Positions 25,068-34,344 of a stretch of DNA of 55,830 nt are shown piece after piece; within the stretch, counting starts at the first letter, position 1; each line of letters opens with the position of its first letter. The stretch lies in contig NZ_CABVPL010000054.1 in NCBI RefSeq assembly GCF_902499045.1, positions 1 to 55,830 of the forward strand, in the 5' to 3' direction. Both the position numbers and the translations under genes were made by a program. The notes beneath the pieces are model-generated. The model had not been told where the DNA came from. It saw only the letters and a program-made list of their open reading frames with translations, and did no database searches. The DNA is from Burkholderia latens. Lineage in GTDB: Bacteria > Pseudomonadota > Gammaproteobacteria > Burkholderiales > Burkholderiaceae.

Positions 25068-25624
25068 CGTGCGGCTCCTGACATGAACTGGCTGGTCACG
25101 TGAGCGACGCGCTCGCCCAGATACGCAGCGGTATCGATATCGCTCTCGATGGGGGTGATGTCCGGTGATGCATCATCCGATTGCGCCATCGCGCCCAGCC
25201 ATCCGCCGACACGATTCTTCTCCTGCGGCGACTTGCCCGGGAAGATATCGAGTCCGACCCAGATCATCCCGTGCTGGGCGGCAAACAGCGCCATCGTGAC
25301 GAGGGAATTCAGCTTGTCGCCGTGCATGGCGCCCGAATTCGTGAAGCCTGCGGCAATCTTGTTCCGCCACGACTGGGGAATCCACGCGGGCCGCGTCGAG
25401 TCCTCCATCACCTTTTTGAGCCTCGCGCTGACGGTGCCGTTGTAGGTCGGCGAACCGAAGATGATCGCGTCGCTCGCGGCGAGTTTTTCCCAGGGCGTAT
25501 CGCCATCTGCAACGGCGATCAACTGCGCTTCGGCACCCGGCACGCGACGAACGCCGTCTGCAACGGCTTGGGCCTGTTTCGCGGTGTGGCCATAACCACT
25601 GTCATAGAGGATCGTGATGAGCAT
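25064..25624 (-). CDS. Flavodoxin-fold NAD(P)H:quinone oxidoreductase-like protein (WrbA-like)
   Basis: A 186-residue FMN protein. The phosphate-binding loop ITILYDSGYGHTAKQAQAVA (residues 3-22) and the GSPTYNGTVSARLKKVMED and AAGFTNSGAMHGDK loops match WrbA/flavodoxin-family reductases. The start at 25624 begins the fold directly; the 25681 start adds a tail without similarity. It is divergent from a LysR gene (158 bp apart) and coupled to the YciI-like gene. Likely role: two-electron reduction of quinones under LysR control. Confidence 0.87.
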   Translation of the reverse strand: MLITILYDSGYGHTAKQAQAVADGVRRVPGAEAQLIAVADGDTPWEKLAASDAIIFGSPTYNGTVSARLKKVMEDSTRPAWIPQSWRNKIAAGFTNSGAMHGDKLNSLVTMALFAAQHGMIWVGLDIFPGKSPQEKNRVGGWLGAMAQSDDASPDITPIESDIDTAAYLGERVAHVTSQFMSGAAR

Positions 25625-25782
25625 TGAAGACTCGCAAGCGTCGGACTGAGGGGCGATGCCCACCATTGTCACCAGCGTCACTCATTACGAGAAGTTCTGA
25701 CAGGGTTGAACCACCCTCAACTGCAAGTTTAGAATCCGGCTGCGCGACGACAGGTCGGCGCGATGTCAGTCATGGAGGAAAT

Positions 25783-26739
25783 GTGGATTCTTCGCAGCGT
25801 GTTCGAGCCATCATTTCTCTCGTCCAGGCCGTGGATGCGGGAAGTTTTGCGGCAGCGGCCCGACAATTGGGCGTCACGTCGGCTGCCGTGAGCAAGAACG
25901 TGGCGGGCCTCGAAAAAGCATTGGGTGTACGGCTGATGAACCGGACGACCCGCACACTCAAACTCACAGAGGAAGGCGAGGCGTTTTTGCGCCACGCGCG
26001 CATCGCACTTGAAACACTGGATGCCGCGATCGATACGGTTTCCGCCCAGCGGGCCGTGCCGGCCGGGCGCGTGCGGATTTCGACGAGTGCCGCCTTCGGG
26101 CATAACCACGTGCTTCCGGCGCTGCCCGCGCTGCTCGCTCGCTACCCGGCGCTATCGGTCGAGGTCGATTTCGACGATCGGGTCATCGATATTGTCCGGG
26201 ACGGCTACGACATTGCGGTAAGAGGCGGCAACATCCCGGATTCCGCGCTCGTGACTCGCCCCATTTGTCGCTTGAATACGGTACTGGTAGCGTCTCCCGA
26301 CTATCTGGCGAACCATGGCGTGCCCGAGACGCCGGATGCGTTGCACGCGCACCGGCTCATTGCACGGCGATTCCTGAGCGGCCAGGTCGCGCCATGGAAC
26401 TTCACGGGCGAAGACAAAAGCATCACGACGATCGACCCCTCCGGCAAGGCAATGCTGACACTATCCGCGCCGGAATCGCTGGTGCAGGCGGCGTGCGATA
26501 GCGTTGGCATCGCGGAGGTCGGGGTGCATCTTGCGTGGGATCGGTTGCGTTCCGGTGCGCTGAAGGTCATTCTCCACAGGTTTCACCACCCCGGAAGCTA
26601 TGAGATGGTGATGCAGTATCCACACCGGGCGCTTGTCGCGCCACGAGTGCAAGTTACCGTGAAACATCTGCTGGAAGCGCTAACGGCGGATAGCAAATTG
26701 CATGTGCCTACGGATGCCTTGGATATCTATAGCGTGTAG
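25783..26739 (+). CDS. LysR-family regulator, GTG start
   Basis: 318 residues from a GTG at 25783 (GGAGGA at 25774-25779). The frame is open to 25624, but upstream sequence overlaps the divergent promoter and does not look like LysR. The HTH reads RVRAIISLVQAVDAGSFAAAAR then LGVTSAAVSKNVAGLEK, with LMNRTTRTLKLTEEG (CrgA-like subgroup). The effector domain includes DIAVRGGNIPDSALVTRP. It is divergent from the flavodoxin-YciI genes and likely controls them, possibly sensing a quinone or aldehyde (inference). Confidence 0.88.
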   Translation: MDSSQRVRAIISLVQAVDAGSFAAAARQLGVTSAAVSKNVAGLEKALGVRLMNRTTRTLKLTEEGEAFLRHARIALETLDAAIDTVSAQRAVPAGRVRISTSAAFGHNHVLPALPALLARYPALSVEVDFDDRVIDIVRDGYDIAVRGGNIPDSALVTRPICRLNTVLVASPDYLANHGVPETPDALHAHRLIARRFLSGQVAPWNFTGEDKSITTIDPSGKAMLTLSAPESLVQAACDSVGIAEVGVHLAWDRLRSGALKVILHRFHHPGSYEMVMQYPHRALVAPRVQVTVKHLLEALTADSKLHVPTDALDIYSV

Positions 26740-26788
26740 CAGTTGGTCATCGTTCAGTGTTACCTCAGCTTGTACCATCACGCATTGT

Positions 26789-27310
26789 TCAACGCGATTT
26801 CCGCTCCTCACCTTCCGGCGCCCCACCTTCCAGCCCCGCCAGCAGCTTTCCCAGCAGTTCCGACAACTGCGCCTGTTCCGCCGCCGACAACGCAGCCAGC
26901 AGCGCGCGCTGATTGTCGATGTGCGCGACAACCGCTTCATCGATCAGCGCCCGCCCGGCAGCCGTCAGCGCGACGAGCGTGCCGCGCCCGTCGGCCGGGT
27001 TCGGCCGGCGCTCGACCCAGCCGGCCTTCTGCAACCGGTCGATGCGCGCGGTCATCCCGCCCGACGACATCATCAGTGCGTCGTACAGCGCGGTCGGCGT
27101 CAGCGCGTACGGCGCACCGCTGCGCCGCAGCGTCGCAAGCACGTCGAATTCGCCTGGCTGCATGCCGTAGCGCGCGAACAGCGGATTGAGACGATCGCGC
27201 GCGATCACGAGCGCGGCCTCCTGCAACCGCCCCATCACCACCATCGACGTTGCGTCGAGATCCGGACGCTCGGTGCGCCATTGCGCGAGCGCATGCTCGG
27301 CTCGATCCAT
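26789..27310 (-). CDS. MarR-family transcriptional regulator
   Basis: A 173-residue winged-helix protein. Landmarks are NPLFARYGMQPGEFDVLATL (dimer helix into HTH), LTPTALYDALMMSSGGMTARIDRLQ (recognition helix) and the wing RRPNPADGRGTLVALT. It is divergent from a CynX-type MFS gene. Two copies of a palindromic motif lie between them, so it probably represses both genes and responds to a small-molecule ligand. The TGG-rich early segment WRTERPDLD is typical of ligand-responsive MarR proteins in Burkholderia. Confidence 0.9.
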   Translation of the reverse strand: MDRAEHALAQWRTERPDLDATSMVVMGRLQEAALVIARDRLNPLFARYGMQPGEFDVLATLRRSGAPYALTPTALYDALMMSSGGMTARIDRLQKAGWVERRPNPADGRGTLVALTAAGRALIDEAVVAHIDNQRALLAALSAAEQAQLSELLGKLLAGLEGGAPEGEERKSR

Positions 27311-27332
27311 TAACCCTCCTCGCTTTACCAGT

Positions 27333-27378
27333 TATCTTGACGTCGAGACAAATGTGCATTTATCTTGATGTCGAGATA
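27333..27378. promoter_or_regulatory. Twin MarR operator-like palindromes
   Basis: An 18-bp near-palindrome, TATCTTGAYGTCGAGAYA, occurs at 27333-27350 and 27361-27378 (28 bp apart, nearly three helical turns). It lies directly upstream of the marR start and between marR and the MFS gene. Inferred repressor binding sites for the adjacent MarR protein. Confidence 0.65.
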
Positions 27379-27440
27379 CTTTACCTGAAAAACGCGCGGC
27401 GCCTCGCGGCCAGCCGCGTATCGATAGAGAGGGCCTTGCG

Positions 27441-28619
27441 ATGAATCGCTTCACTTCCGCGGGATGGCGGCTCGCCGCGATCGTGCTCGTCGGGCTGAAC
27501 CTGCGGCCGGCGCTCGCCGCGGTTGGGCCGCTGCTCGACATGATCCAGCGCGCGACCGGTATCGGCGACGGCGCGGCCAGCCTGCTGACGACGATCCCGA
27601 TCCTGCTGATGGGGCTCGGCGCGCTGAGCGCGCGGCGCCTGCAGCGCGTCACCGGAATCGCGGGCGGTGTATGGCTCGGCGTCGCGTTGATCGGGTCGGC
27701 CTGCGCGTCGCGCGTCGGTGCGCAGCACGCATGGCTGCTGCTCGCGAGTGCGTGCTGCGTGGGCGTCGGGATCGCGATGGTGCAGGCGCTGTTGCCCGGC
27801 TTCGTGAAGGCGCATTTCGCGACGCGCATCGGCGGCGCGATGGGCGTCTATTCGACGTCGATCATGGGCGGTGCGGTGCTCGCGAGCGTCGTCGCGCCGT
27901 TCGCCGCGGCGCGCTGGGGCTGGCTCACCGCACTCGCGGGCTGGGCGCTGCCAGCGGCACTCGCCGCGCTGGTCTGGCCGCTGGCCAGCCGTGGCCGCGA
28001 CGCGCTTGCGGCCGGGGCGGCGTCGGTATCGAATGCACGGCCGTCGCGTTCGCCGCGCGCATGGCGGCTCGCGCTGTTCTTCGGTATCGCGACCGGCGCC
28101 TACACGCTCGTGCTCGCGTGGCTGCCGCCGTACTACATGCGGCTCGGCTGGTCACCGACCGCGGCCGGCACCCTGCTCGGCGGCGTGACGCTCGCGGAAG
28201 TCGTCGCGGGGCTGACGATTTCCGCGACGATCGACCGCGTGCCCGATCGCCGGCCTGCGCTGCATGCGGCGATCGCGTCGCTGTTCGTCGGCTTGCTGGC
28301 AATACTGGCGGCGCCCGACGCACTCGCATTGCCGGCCGCTCTGCTACTCGGCGCCGGGATCGGTGCGCTGTTCCCGCTGTCGCTGATCGTCACGGTCGAC
28401 CATGCGGCCACGCCGGCCGATGCCGCGTCGCTGACGGGGTTCGTGCAGGGTGTCGGCTATCTGGTGGCAGGCGCGTTTCCGTTCGCGGCCGGCATCGTGC
28501 GCCAGCGTCTCGCGGACCTGACGCCCGCGTGGATCGCGATGGCGTGCCTGTGCGTCGTGCTGTTCGTGCTCGCGGCCGGGTTTGCACCGAAGCTGGCGCG
28601 GCACGTCGCGCGGGCCTGA
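27441..28619 (+). CDS. MFS transporter, CynX/NimT family
   Basis: A 392-residue, 12-helix carrier. GLNLRPALAAVGPLLDMIQ at the N-terminus and GVGIAMVQALLPGFVKAHF are strong CynX/NimT marks (cyanate or 2-nitroimidazole transporters). Start ATG 27441 has GAGGG upstream. It is divergent from marR with twin operator-like sites between, which suggests ligand-induced efflux or uptake. Substrate unknown. Confidence 0.9.
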   Translation: MNRFTSAGWRLAAIVLVGLNLRPALAAVGPLLDMIQRATGIGDGAASLLTTIPILLMGLGALSARRLQRVTGIAGGVWLGVALIGSACASRVGAQHAWLLLASACCVGVGIAMVQALLPGFVKAHFATRIGGAMGVYSTSIMGGAVLASVVAPFAAARWGWLTALAGWALPAALAALVWPLASRGRDALAAGAASVSNARPSRSPRAWRLALFFGIATGAYTLVLAWLPPYYMRLGWSPTAAGTLLGGVTLAEVVAGLTISATIDRVPDRRPALHAAIASLFVGLLAILAAPDALALPAALLLGAGIGALFPLSLIVTVDHAATPADAASLTGFVQGVGYLVAGAFPFAAGIVRQRLADLTPAWIAMACLCVVLFVLAAGFAPKLARHVARA

Positions 28620-28655
28620 GCGACGCCGCGGGCCCCCGGCGCGGACACGGATGCG

Positions 28656-29384
28656 TCAGACCGCGCTTGCGTACAGCGTCGAATCCGCGAACCCTTCGGC
28701 ATCGAGCACGCGCCCGATCAGGATCAGCGCGGTGCGCTCGATCTGCGTGCCCTGCACCTTGCCGACGATATCGGCGAGCGTCCCGGTCACGCGTTCCTCG
28801 TCGGGCCAGCTCGCACGGTAGATCACCGCGACCGGGCACTCGGGCCCGTAATGCGGCAGCACTTCGTCGACGATCCGCGCGAGATGCCGCACGCCGAGAT
28901 GGATCGCGAGCGTCGCGCGATGCGCGGCCAGCGAACCGAGCGCTTCACCTTCCGGCATCGTCGTCTTGCCGGCGAAGCGCGTGAGGATCACCGTCTGCGC
29001 GATGCCGGGCAGCGTGAGTTCGACACCGAGCGTCGCCGCGCACGCGGCCGTGGCCGTCACGCCCGGCACGATTTCGTATGGAATCCCGAGCGTCTTCAGC
29101 CGGCGGATCTGTTCGCCGATCGCACCGTACAACGACGGGTCGCCCGAATGCACGCGCGCGACGTCCTGCCCTTTCGCATGTGCATCGGCGAGCAGCGCGA
29201 CGATCGCGTCGAGATCGAGCTCGGCCGTATTGACGACCTGCTCCGCGCGATGGCCGTCGAGCACGGCAGACGGCACGAGCGAACCCGCATACAGGATCAC
29301 CGGGCACGTGCGCACGAGGCGCTGGCCCTTCACCGTGATCAGCTCCGGGTCGCCGGGGCCCGCGCCGATGAAATACACCGTCAT
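28656..29384 (-). CDS. cobM: Precorrin-4 C(11)-methyltransferase
   Basis: A 242-residue SAM-dependent tetrapyrrole methylase that converts precorrin-4 to precorrin-5 in the aerobic-type cobalamin route. It starts MTVYFIGAGPGDPELITVKG and has HSGDPSLYGAIGEQ and IPYEIVPGVTA, diagnostic of CobM/CbiF. Last gene of the cobL-cbiD-cobK-cobM operon, 43 nt after cobK. Cytosolic. Confidence 0.93.
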   Translation of the reverse strand: MTVYFIGAGPGDPELITVKGQRLVRTCPVILYAGSLVPSAVLDGHRAEQVVNTAELDLDAIVALLADAHAKGQDVARVHSGDPSLYGAIGEQIRRLKTLGIPYEIVPGVTATAACAATLGVELTLPGIAQTVILTRFAGKTTMPEGEALGSLAAHRATLAIHLGVRHLARIVDEVLPHYGPECPVAVIYRASWPDEERVTGTLADIVGKVQGTQIERTALILIGRVLDAEGFADSTLYASAV

Positions 29385-29427
29385 CGAAAATTCTCCGTCA
29401 ATTCATGAGGCGGCCGTTCGTGCGGCG

Positions 29428-30159
29428 TCACGCGCGCGCAGCCGGATCGAGCGCATCGAGCAGCGCGGCGGCCGAGTCGAACGCGCGATCGGCGTCGGGC
29501 AACGGCGGCCGTTTCAGCATCACGACCGGCACCCTGCGCTCGCGCGCGACGTCGAGCTTCGCCTCGGTCGCGGCGCCGCCGCTGTTCTTGCTGACGACGA
29601 CGTCGATACCCGCGAGCGCGAACAGCGCGCGTTCGCCGTCGAGCGTGAACGGCCCGCGCGCGGCGACGACCTGCGCGCGCGCGTTGCCCGGATGCGGATC
29701 GAGACAGCGCACGAGCCAGAACTGGTGCGGCGGGATCGCGTCGAGATGCGCGAGCGGCTCGCGGCCGAGCGTGAACAGCGGCCGCCGGAACGGCGCGAGC
29801 GCGGCCTCGATGCCGGCCCAGTCGTCGACCGTCCGCCAGTCGTCGCCGGGCCGCGGCGTCCACGGCGCGCGGCGCAGCGCCCACAGCGGCACGCCCGCGT
29901 CGTGCGCGGCCGCCGCGGCATTCGCGCTGATTCGCGCAGCATACGGATGCGTCGCGTCGATCACGAGGCCGATGCCGGCGCTGCGCAGATACGCGGCGAG
30001 CCCCGCTGCGCCTCCGAATCCGCCGACGCGCACGTCGCAGCGCAAGTCGTCGGGCACCTTGCCGAGGCCCGCGAGGCTATACACATGGTGCGGGCCGAGC
30101 GCGCGCGCGATCTTCAGCGCGTCGCCGGTGCCGCCGAGCAACAGGATGCGCGCGCTCAT
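29428..30159 (-). CDS. cobK: Precorrin-6A reductase
   Basis: A 243-residue NADPH-dependent reductase (CobK/CbiJ) producing precorrin-6B. It begins [21 protein letters not shown], with [15 protein letters not shown], the family's hallmark, and later [14 protein letters not shown]. The ATG overlaps the cbiD stop as ATGA (30159-30156), so translation is coupled. The open frame continues upstream only as a shadow of cbiD. Confidence 0.93.
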   Translation of the reverse strand: MSARILLLGGTGDALKIARALGPHHVYSLAGLGKVPDDLRCDVRVGGFGGAAGLAAYLRSAGIGLVIDATHPYAARISANAAAAAHDAGVPLWALRRAPWTPRPGDDWRTVDDWAGIEAALAPFRRPLFTLGREPLAHLDAIPPHQFWLVRCLDPHPGNARAQVVAARGPFTLDGERALFALAGIDVVVSKNSGGAATEAKLDVARERRVPVVMLKRPPLPDADRAFDSAAALLDALDPAARA

Positions 30160-31244
30160 CGTGCGCGCCCGACGAAGCGGCCCTGCCGGTCGATCGCGAA
30201 CATCTCGATCGCGACCGACGCCGGCACGATGTCGCGTGCGACCCGCAGCGCATGCGCACACACGATGTCGCCGAGCGCCACGTGTTCCGCGAGCGCGAGC
30301 TTCAGCGCTTCCTGGCTGGTGTTCGCCGCGCGCATCGCGGCCTGCAGTGCGTCGTTTGCGCCGGCTTCTCCGGCCCACTGCGCGAGCAGCGGCAGGTCGA
30401 TGCTCGAATGCCGGCTGTGCAGGTCGAGATGGCCGGCCGCGAGCTTGCTGAGCTTGCCGAAGCCGCCGCACATCGACACGCGCTCGATCGGCGCGCGGCG
30501 CAGGTGCTTGAGCACCGCACCGGCGAAATCGCCCATTTCGATCAGCGCCATGTCGGGCAAACCGTAGTGCGCGCGCATCGCATCCTCGCTCGCGTTGCCG
30601 GTGCACGCGGCGATGTGCGCGATGCCGTTCGCGCGCGCGACGTCGATGCCCTGGTGGATCGACGCGATATACGCGGAGCACGAGAACGGCCGCACGATGC
30701 CGGTCGTGCCGAGGATCGACAACCCGCCGACGATGCCCAGGCGCGGGTTCATCGTCTTCAGCGCGAGCGCCTCGCCGCCGTCGACGCCGATCGTCACGTC
30801 GAAGCCGCCCGCATAGCCGCATTCGGCGGCGAGCGCGTCGAGATGCGTGGTCATCATCTGGCGCGGCACCGGATTGATCGCCGGTTCGCCGACCGGCAGC
30901 GTGAGCCCCGCGCGCGTGACCGTGCCGACGCCCGGCCCCGCATGAAAGCGCACGCCGGGCGGCTCGGCCAGCGTGACGTGCGCAAAGATCAGCGCGCCGT
31001 GCGTGACGTCCGGATCGTCGCCGGCATCCTTGATCGTGCCGGCCTCGGCGCCGTCGGCCGTGGTCCGGCAGAACTCGAGCCGCATCATCACGTGCTGCCC
31101 TTTCGGCAACACGATCTCGACCGCATCGTGCGCGTGCCCCGTCAGCAGCAGGCGCGCGGCAGCGAGCGACGTCGCGGTCGCGCAGCTGCCGGTCGTGTAG
31201 CCGAAGCGCAGCGGCGCCGGTTGTTCGGGGGTTTCGTCGCGCAT
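30156..31244 (-). CDS. cbiD: Cobalt-precorrin-5B C(1)-methyltransferase CbiD
   Basis: A 362-residue SAM methyltransferase that adds the C1 methyl during ring-contraction processing. It has the hallmark [13 protein letters not shown] near the N-terminus, then [24 protein letters not shown] split over two loops, [15 protein letters not shown] and MGDFAG. It replaces CobF of the classical aerobic pathway, giving a hybrid gene set alongside cobG. Start 31244 overlaps the cobL stop by one base (TGATG); its own stop overlaps cobK. Confidence 0.95.
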   Translation of the reverse strand: MRDETPEQPAPLRFGYTTGSCATATSLAAARLLLTGHAHDAVEIVLPKGQHVMMRLEFCRTTADGAEAGTIKDAGDDPDVTHGALIFAHVTLAEPPGVRFHAGPGVGTVTRAGLTLPVGEPAINPVPRQMMTTHLDALAAECGYAGGFDVTIGVDGGEALALKTMNPRLGIVGGLSILGTTGIVRPFSCSAYIASIHQGIDVARANGIAHIAACTGNASEDAMRAHYGLPDMALIEMGDFAGAVLKHLRRAPIERVSMCGGFGKLSKLAAGHLDLHSRHSSIDLPLLAQWAGEAGANDALQAAMRAANTSQEALKLALAEHVALGDIVCAHALRVARDIVPASVAIEMFAIDRQGRFVGRAR

Positions 31245-32479
31245 CACGCGAAGTCCGCGAAGTTCGTCACGGTGGAATCGGGCTTGCGCACGTCGTACAG
31301 CGTGACGGGCAACGGCTGCCGCCACGTGTCGAAGCGGCCGAGCGGCTCGGCATGCGCGAGCGACACGCGCGTGAGCGTGCCGCCGTGCGCATCGCGCCAT
31401 GCGGCGAGCGCGAGCTCGCCCTGCAGCGTGACCGCGTTCGCGACGAGCCGGCCGCCCGGTTTCAGCGCCGACCAGCACGCGTCGAGCACGCCGGCCGCGG
31501 TCGCGCCGCCGCCGATGAAGATCGCGTCGGGCGCCGCAAGGCCCGCGAGCGCATCGGGCGCACGCCCGGCGACGAGTTGCAGGCCCGGCACGCCGAAGGC
31601 GTCGCGGTTGTGCTCGATGAAGCGCTGCCGCTCGACGTGCGACTCGATCGCGATCGCCTGGCACGACGGATGCGCGCGCATCCATTCGATGCCGATCGAG
31701 CCGCTGCCCGCGCCGACGTCCCACAGCAGTTCGCCGGGTGCGGGCGCGAGGCGCCCGAGCGTCAGCGCGCGCATGTCGCGCTTGGTGAGCTGGCCGTCGT
31801 GGCGGTACGCGTCGTCGGGCAAGCCTGGCGTCAGCGCGTGGCGCGACGCATCGGGGCCGGCCTCGCAATCGAGCGCGACGAGATTGAGCGCGGCGGTTTC
31901 GTCGACGTTCCAGTCCTGCGCGAGACCGTCGATGCGCCGCTCGAGCGGGCCGCCGAGATGTTCGAACACGCTGATGCGGGTCGGGCCGAAGCCGCGTGCG
32001 GCGAGTTCGGCCGCGACCGCCGCCGGCGTGCGGCCGTCGGCGCTCAGCACGAACAGGCGCCGGCCCGGCAGCAGATGGCGCGCGAGCGTCGCGAGCGGAC
32101 GGCCGACGAGCGAGACGGCGCCGACGTCCTGCAACGCCCAGCCGAGCCGCGCGGCGGCGAGCGACAGCGACGACGGCGCGGGCAGTACGCGCCATTCGTC
32201 CGGAGAAAGCGCACGCGCGAGCGTCGCGCCGACGCCGAACAGCATCGGGTCGCCGCTCGCCAGCACGCACACGGGCGCGCCGCGGCGCGCGAGCAGGCCC
32301 GACAGGTCGAACGGCGACGGCCACGCCTCGCGCTCGGCCCGCAGCCGCGCGGGCAGCATGTCGAGGTGCCGCTTCGCGCCGACGATCCGCGTCGCGTCGA
32401 GCAGCGCGCGTCGTGCGCCGCGCCCGAGCCCCGCGTAACCGTCGTCGCCGATGCCCACTATCGTCAGCCACGCCGTCAT
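31244..32479 (-). CDS. cobL: Precorrin-6Y C5,15-methyltransferase (CbiE-CbiT fusion, CobL)
   Basis: A 411-residue bifunctional enzyme. The N-terminal CbiE-type methylase (about 1-200) starts [15 protein letters not shown] and contains [15 protein letters not shown] and [11 protein letters not shown]. The C-terminal CbiT domain (about 225-411) has a SAM site [16 protein letters not shown] and a decarboxylase core with [14 protein letters not shown]. It methylates C5 and C15 and decarboxylates the C12 acetate. The start at 32479 has GAAGGG upstream; the longer frame to 32596 lacks similarity. First gene of the minus-strand operon, divergent from cobG. Confidence 0.93.
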   Translation of the reverse strand: MTAWLTIVGIGDDGYAGLGRGARRALLDATRIVGAKRHLDMLPARLRAEREAWPSPFDLSGLLARRGAPVCVLASGDPMLFGVGATLARALSPDEWRVLPAPSSLSLAAARLGWALQDVGAVSLVGRPLATLARHLLPGRRLFVLSADGRTPAAVAAELAARGFGPTRISVFEHLGGPLERRIDGLAQDWNVDETAALNLVALDCEAGPDASRHALTPGLPDDAYRHDGQLTKRDMRALTLGRLAPAPGELLWDVGAGSGSIGIEWMRAHPSCQAIAIESHVERQRFIEHNRDAFGVPGLQLVAGRAPDALAGLAAPDAIFIGGGATAAGVLDACWSALKPGGRLVANAVTLQGELALAAWRDAHGGTLTRVSLAHAEPLGRFDTWRQPLPVTLYDVRKPDSTVTNFADFA

Positions 32480-32697
32480 GCACCCTTCCCCATCGTCCGG
32501 TTCCATCGAGTCGCCGCGCGCCGGCGGTGAAGACGCCGGTGCGGCGGTCCGCATTGCGAAAGTCGGCATGGTACCGTGTTCCACCGCGCGTTTCACCTGC
32601 GGGGCCGCTGCGGCCGGGGCGCGTGCTCATGCGTGCACGGCGCCCCGTTCGACGGTCGCGAAGCGCCGGTGAAATCGGGTATCCTACGGCCGTTCGT
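32480..32697. promoter_or_regulatory. Divergent region between cobL operon and cobG riboswitch
   Basis: This 218-bp region must hold promoters for both directions. On the plus strand a -10-like TATCCT (32680-32685) precedes the riboswitch. I find no cobalamin riboswitch on the minus strand here, so the cobL operon seems to lack direct B12-RNA control. Confidence 0.4.
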
Positions 32698-32862
32698 TCG
32701 CCGGTGCCCTTCGGGGCCGAAGAGGGAACACAGGGCGCGCATCGCGCCGCTGTGGCTGCCCCCGCAACTGTAGACAGCGAGCCGATCTCCCCCTCATGCC
32801 ACTGGTTTCACCGGGAAGGCCGGGAGCAGGCGCCGACCTGTCAGCCAGGAGACCTGCCGGCC
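32698..32862 (+). promoter_or_regulatory. Cobalamin riboswitch upstream of cobG
   Basis: Conserved blocks appear in order: GGGAACACAGG (32724 on), CTGCCCCCGCAACTGTAG (about 32756-32773), GCCACTG (about 32798-32804) and the B12 box CAGCCAGGAGACCTGCC (32842-32858). Adenosylcobalamin binding would reduce expression of the downstream cobG-cobH-cobI-cobJ operon. The expression platform lies after the box, within about 80 nt of the likely start. Confidence 0.93.
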
Positions 32863-32943
32863 TGAAAGTGCGTGCGTGCCAGTCGGCGTCGGGCGGGGTG
32901 TACCGATGCGTTGGCCGCGGCGCGACACTGCCCCGGTATCCCG

Positions 32944-34344
32944 TTGAGATCCGCTTCCGATTCGAATCCAGCCTCGCCTGTCGTGCGCCCGTCGGCTTGT
33001 CCGGGGCTCGTGCGCGTCGTCGCGGCCGCCGACGGCGGACTGTGCCGGATCAAGCTGCCCGGCGGCAGCGTCGACGCACGGCAGGCACGCGCGATCGCCG
33101 CCGCCGCCCGCGCGTACGGCTCCGGCGCGATCGACGCGACCAATCGCGCGAATCTCCAGCTGCGCGGCATTCGCGACAGCGCGGCCGATGCGCTCGTCGA
33201 CGCATTGCTCGACGCAGGCCTCGGCCCGCGCACGTACGCAGCCGGCGCCGCCGCCAACCGTGCGGCGCTCGCCGCGAGCGACGACGTCCGCAACCTGATG
33301 CTCAGCCCGCTCGCGGGGCGCGATCCCCACGCACTGCTCGACACCCGAACACTCGCCACGCCGTTGCTCGACATGCTCGCGCGCGAGCCGCGCCGCGGCG
33401 AGCTGTCGCCGAAATTCTCGATCCAGCTCGACGGCGGCGAATCGGTCGCCGCGCTCGATCATCCGCACGACATCTGGCTCGCCGCATGGCGCCGCGGCGA
33501 CGGCGCGCTGCGCATGGCCGCGGGCCTGGCCGGCTGCCCGCCGGTCGCGCCGGACGATCGGCCCGCGTCGCTGGACGTCGCGCCGGACCAGGCCGTCGCG
33601 CTCGTGCGCGCATTGCTGCTTGCGTTCGTCGATCTGGCGCCCGCCGACGTCACGCGGATGCGTGCGCTGCTCGCGAACGGCGCCGAGCCTGCGCTGCTCG
33701 AGCGCGCGCAGCATTACGCGCGCTTCCCGCTCGCAGCCGATCCCGCGCTGGCCGGCTGGCGGCGTGCGCATGCCGACGCCGCGCTGCGCTTCGGCGCGCG
33801 GGCGTCGCTCGACGCGGACCGCTGCAGCGTCGGCGCGCAGTTCGTGCTCGGCCGGCTCGATGCGGCGCAGCTGGAACGGCTTGCCGCGCTGGCCGAAGCC
33901 GATGGCGACGGCACGCTGGCGATGACGCCGTGGCAAGGCGTGTTCGTGCACGGCGTGCGGCACGCGCGCGCGCCTGCCGTGCTCGACGCGCTGGCGGCGC
34001 TCGGTCTCGTGTGCACGCCAGGCGATCCGCTCGCGGCGCTCGTCGCATGCACCGGCAGCGCGGGCTGCGCGAAGTCGCACGCCGACACGAAGCGCGATGC
34101 GCTCGCGCTCGCCGCGCGCGTCGGCCAGCCGGTCGACGTGCACCTGAGCGGCTGCGAGCGCCACTGCGCGCTGCCGCATCCCGCGACGCACACGCTCGTC
34201 GCGGTGGCGCCCGCGCACTACGACCTTTACCGGCGCGACGCCGGCGCGGGCCTCGGCGCCCCGCTCGCGCGCCATCTGACGATTGACCAGGCCGCGGCCC
34301 GACTGACGGGCACGCGGCACAGCCAGGACACCACCGATGCTTGA
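32944..34344 (+). CDS. cobG: Precorrin-3B synthase (oxygen-dependent)
   Basis: A 466-residue (from 32944) sulphite reductase-like enzyme that uses O2 to make precorrin-3B, the mark of the aerobic pathway. The N-terminal ferrodoxin-like repeat has GGLCRIKLPGG and NLQLRGI. The 4Fe-4S ligands are seen in ACTGSAGCAKSHADTK and LSGCERHCALP (Cys-x5-Cys and Cys-x3-Cys). The frame is open from a GTG at 32872, but that lies 10 nt past the riboswitch B12 box without a ribosome site. TTG at 32944 gives a family-like start and is tentatively chosen. The stop overlaps cobH by 8 nt. Confidence 0.88.
   Translation: MRSASDSNPASPVVRPSACPGLVRVVAAADGGLCRIKLPGGSVDARQARAIAAAARAYGSGAIDATNRANLQLRGIRDSAADALVDALLDAGLGPRTYAAGAAANRAALAASDDVRNLMLSPLAGRDPHALLDTRTLATPLLDMLAREPRRGELSPKFSIQLDGGESVAALDHPHDIWLAAWRRGDGALRMAAGLAGCPPVAPDDRPASLDVAPDQAVALVRALLLAFVDLAPADVTRMRALLANGAEPALLERAQHYARFPLAADPALAGWRRAHADAALRFGARASLDADRCSVGAQFVLGRLDAAQLERLAALAEADGDGTLAMTPWQGVFVHGVRHARAPAVLDALAALGLVCTPGDPLAALVACTGSAGCAKSHADTKRDALALAARVGQPVDVHLSGCERHCALPHPATHTLVAVAPAHYDLYRRDAGAGLGAPLARHLTIDQAAARLTGTRHSQDTTDA

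Noticed and set aside
32872-32943. GTG at 32872 as the cobG start
   Set aside because: It is only 10 nt past the riboswitch B12 box and lacks a ribosome site. Kept as an alternative, not the preferred start.
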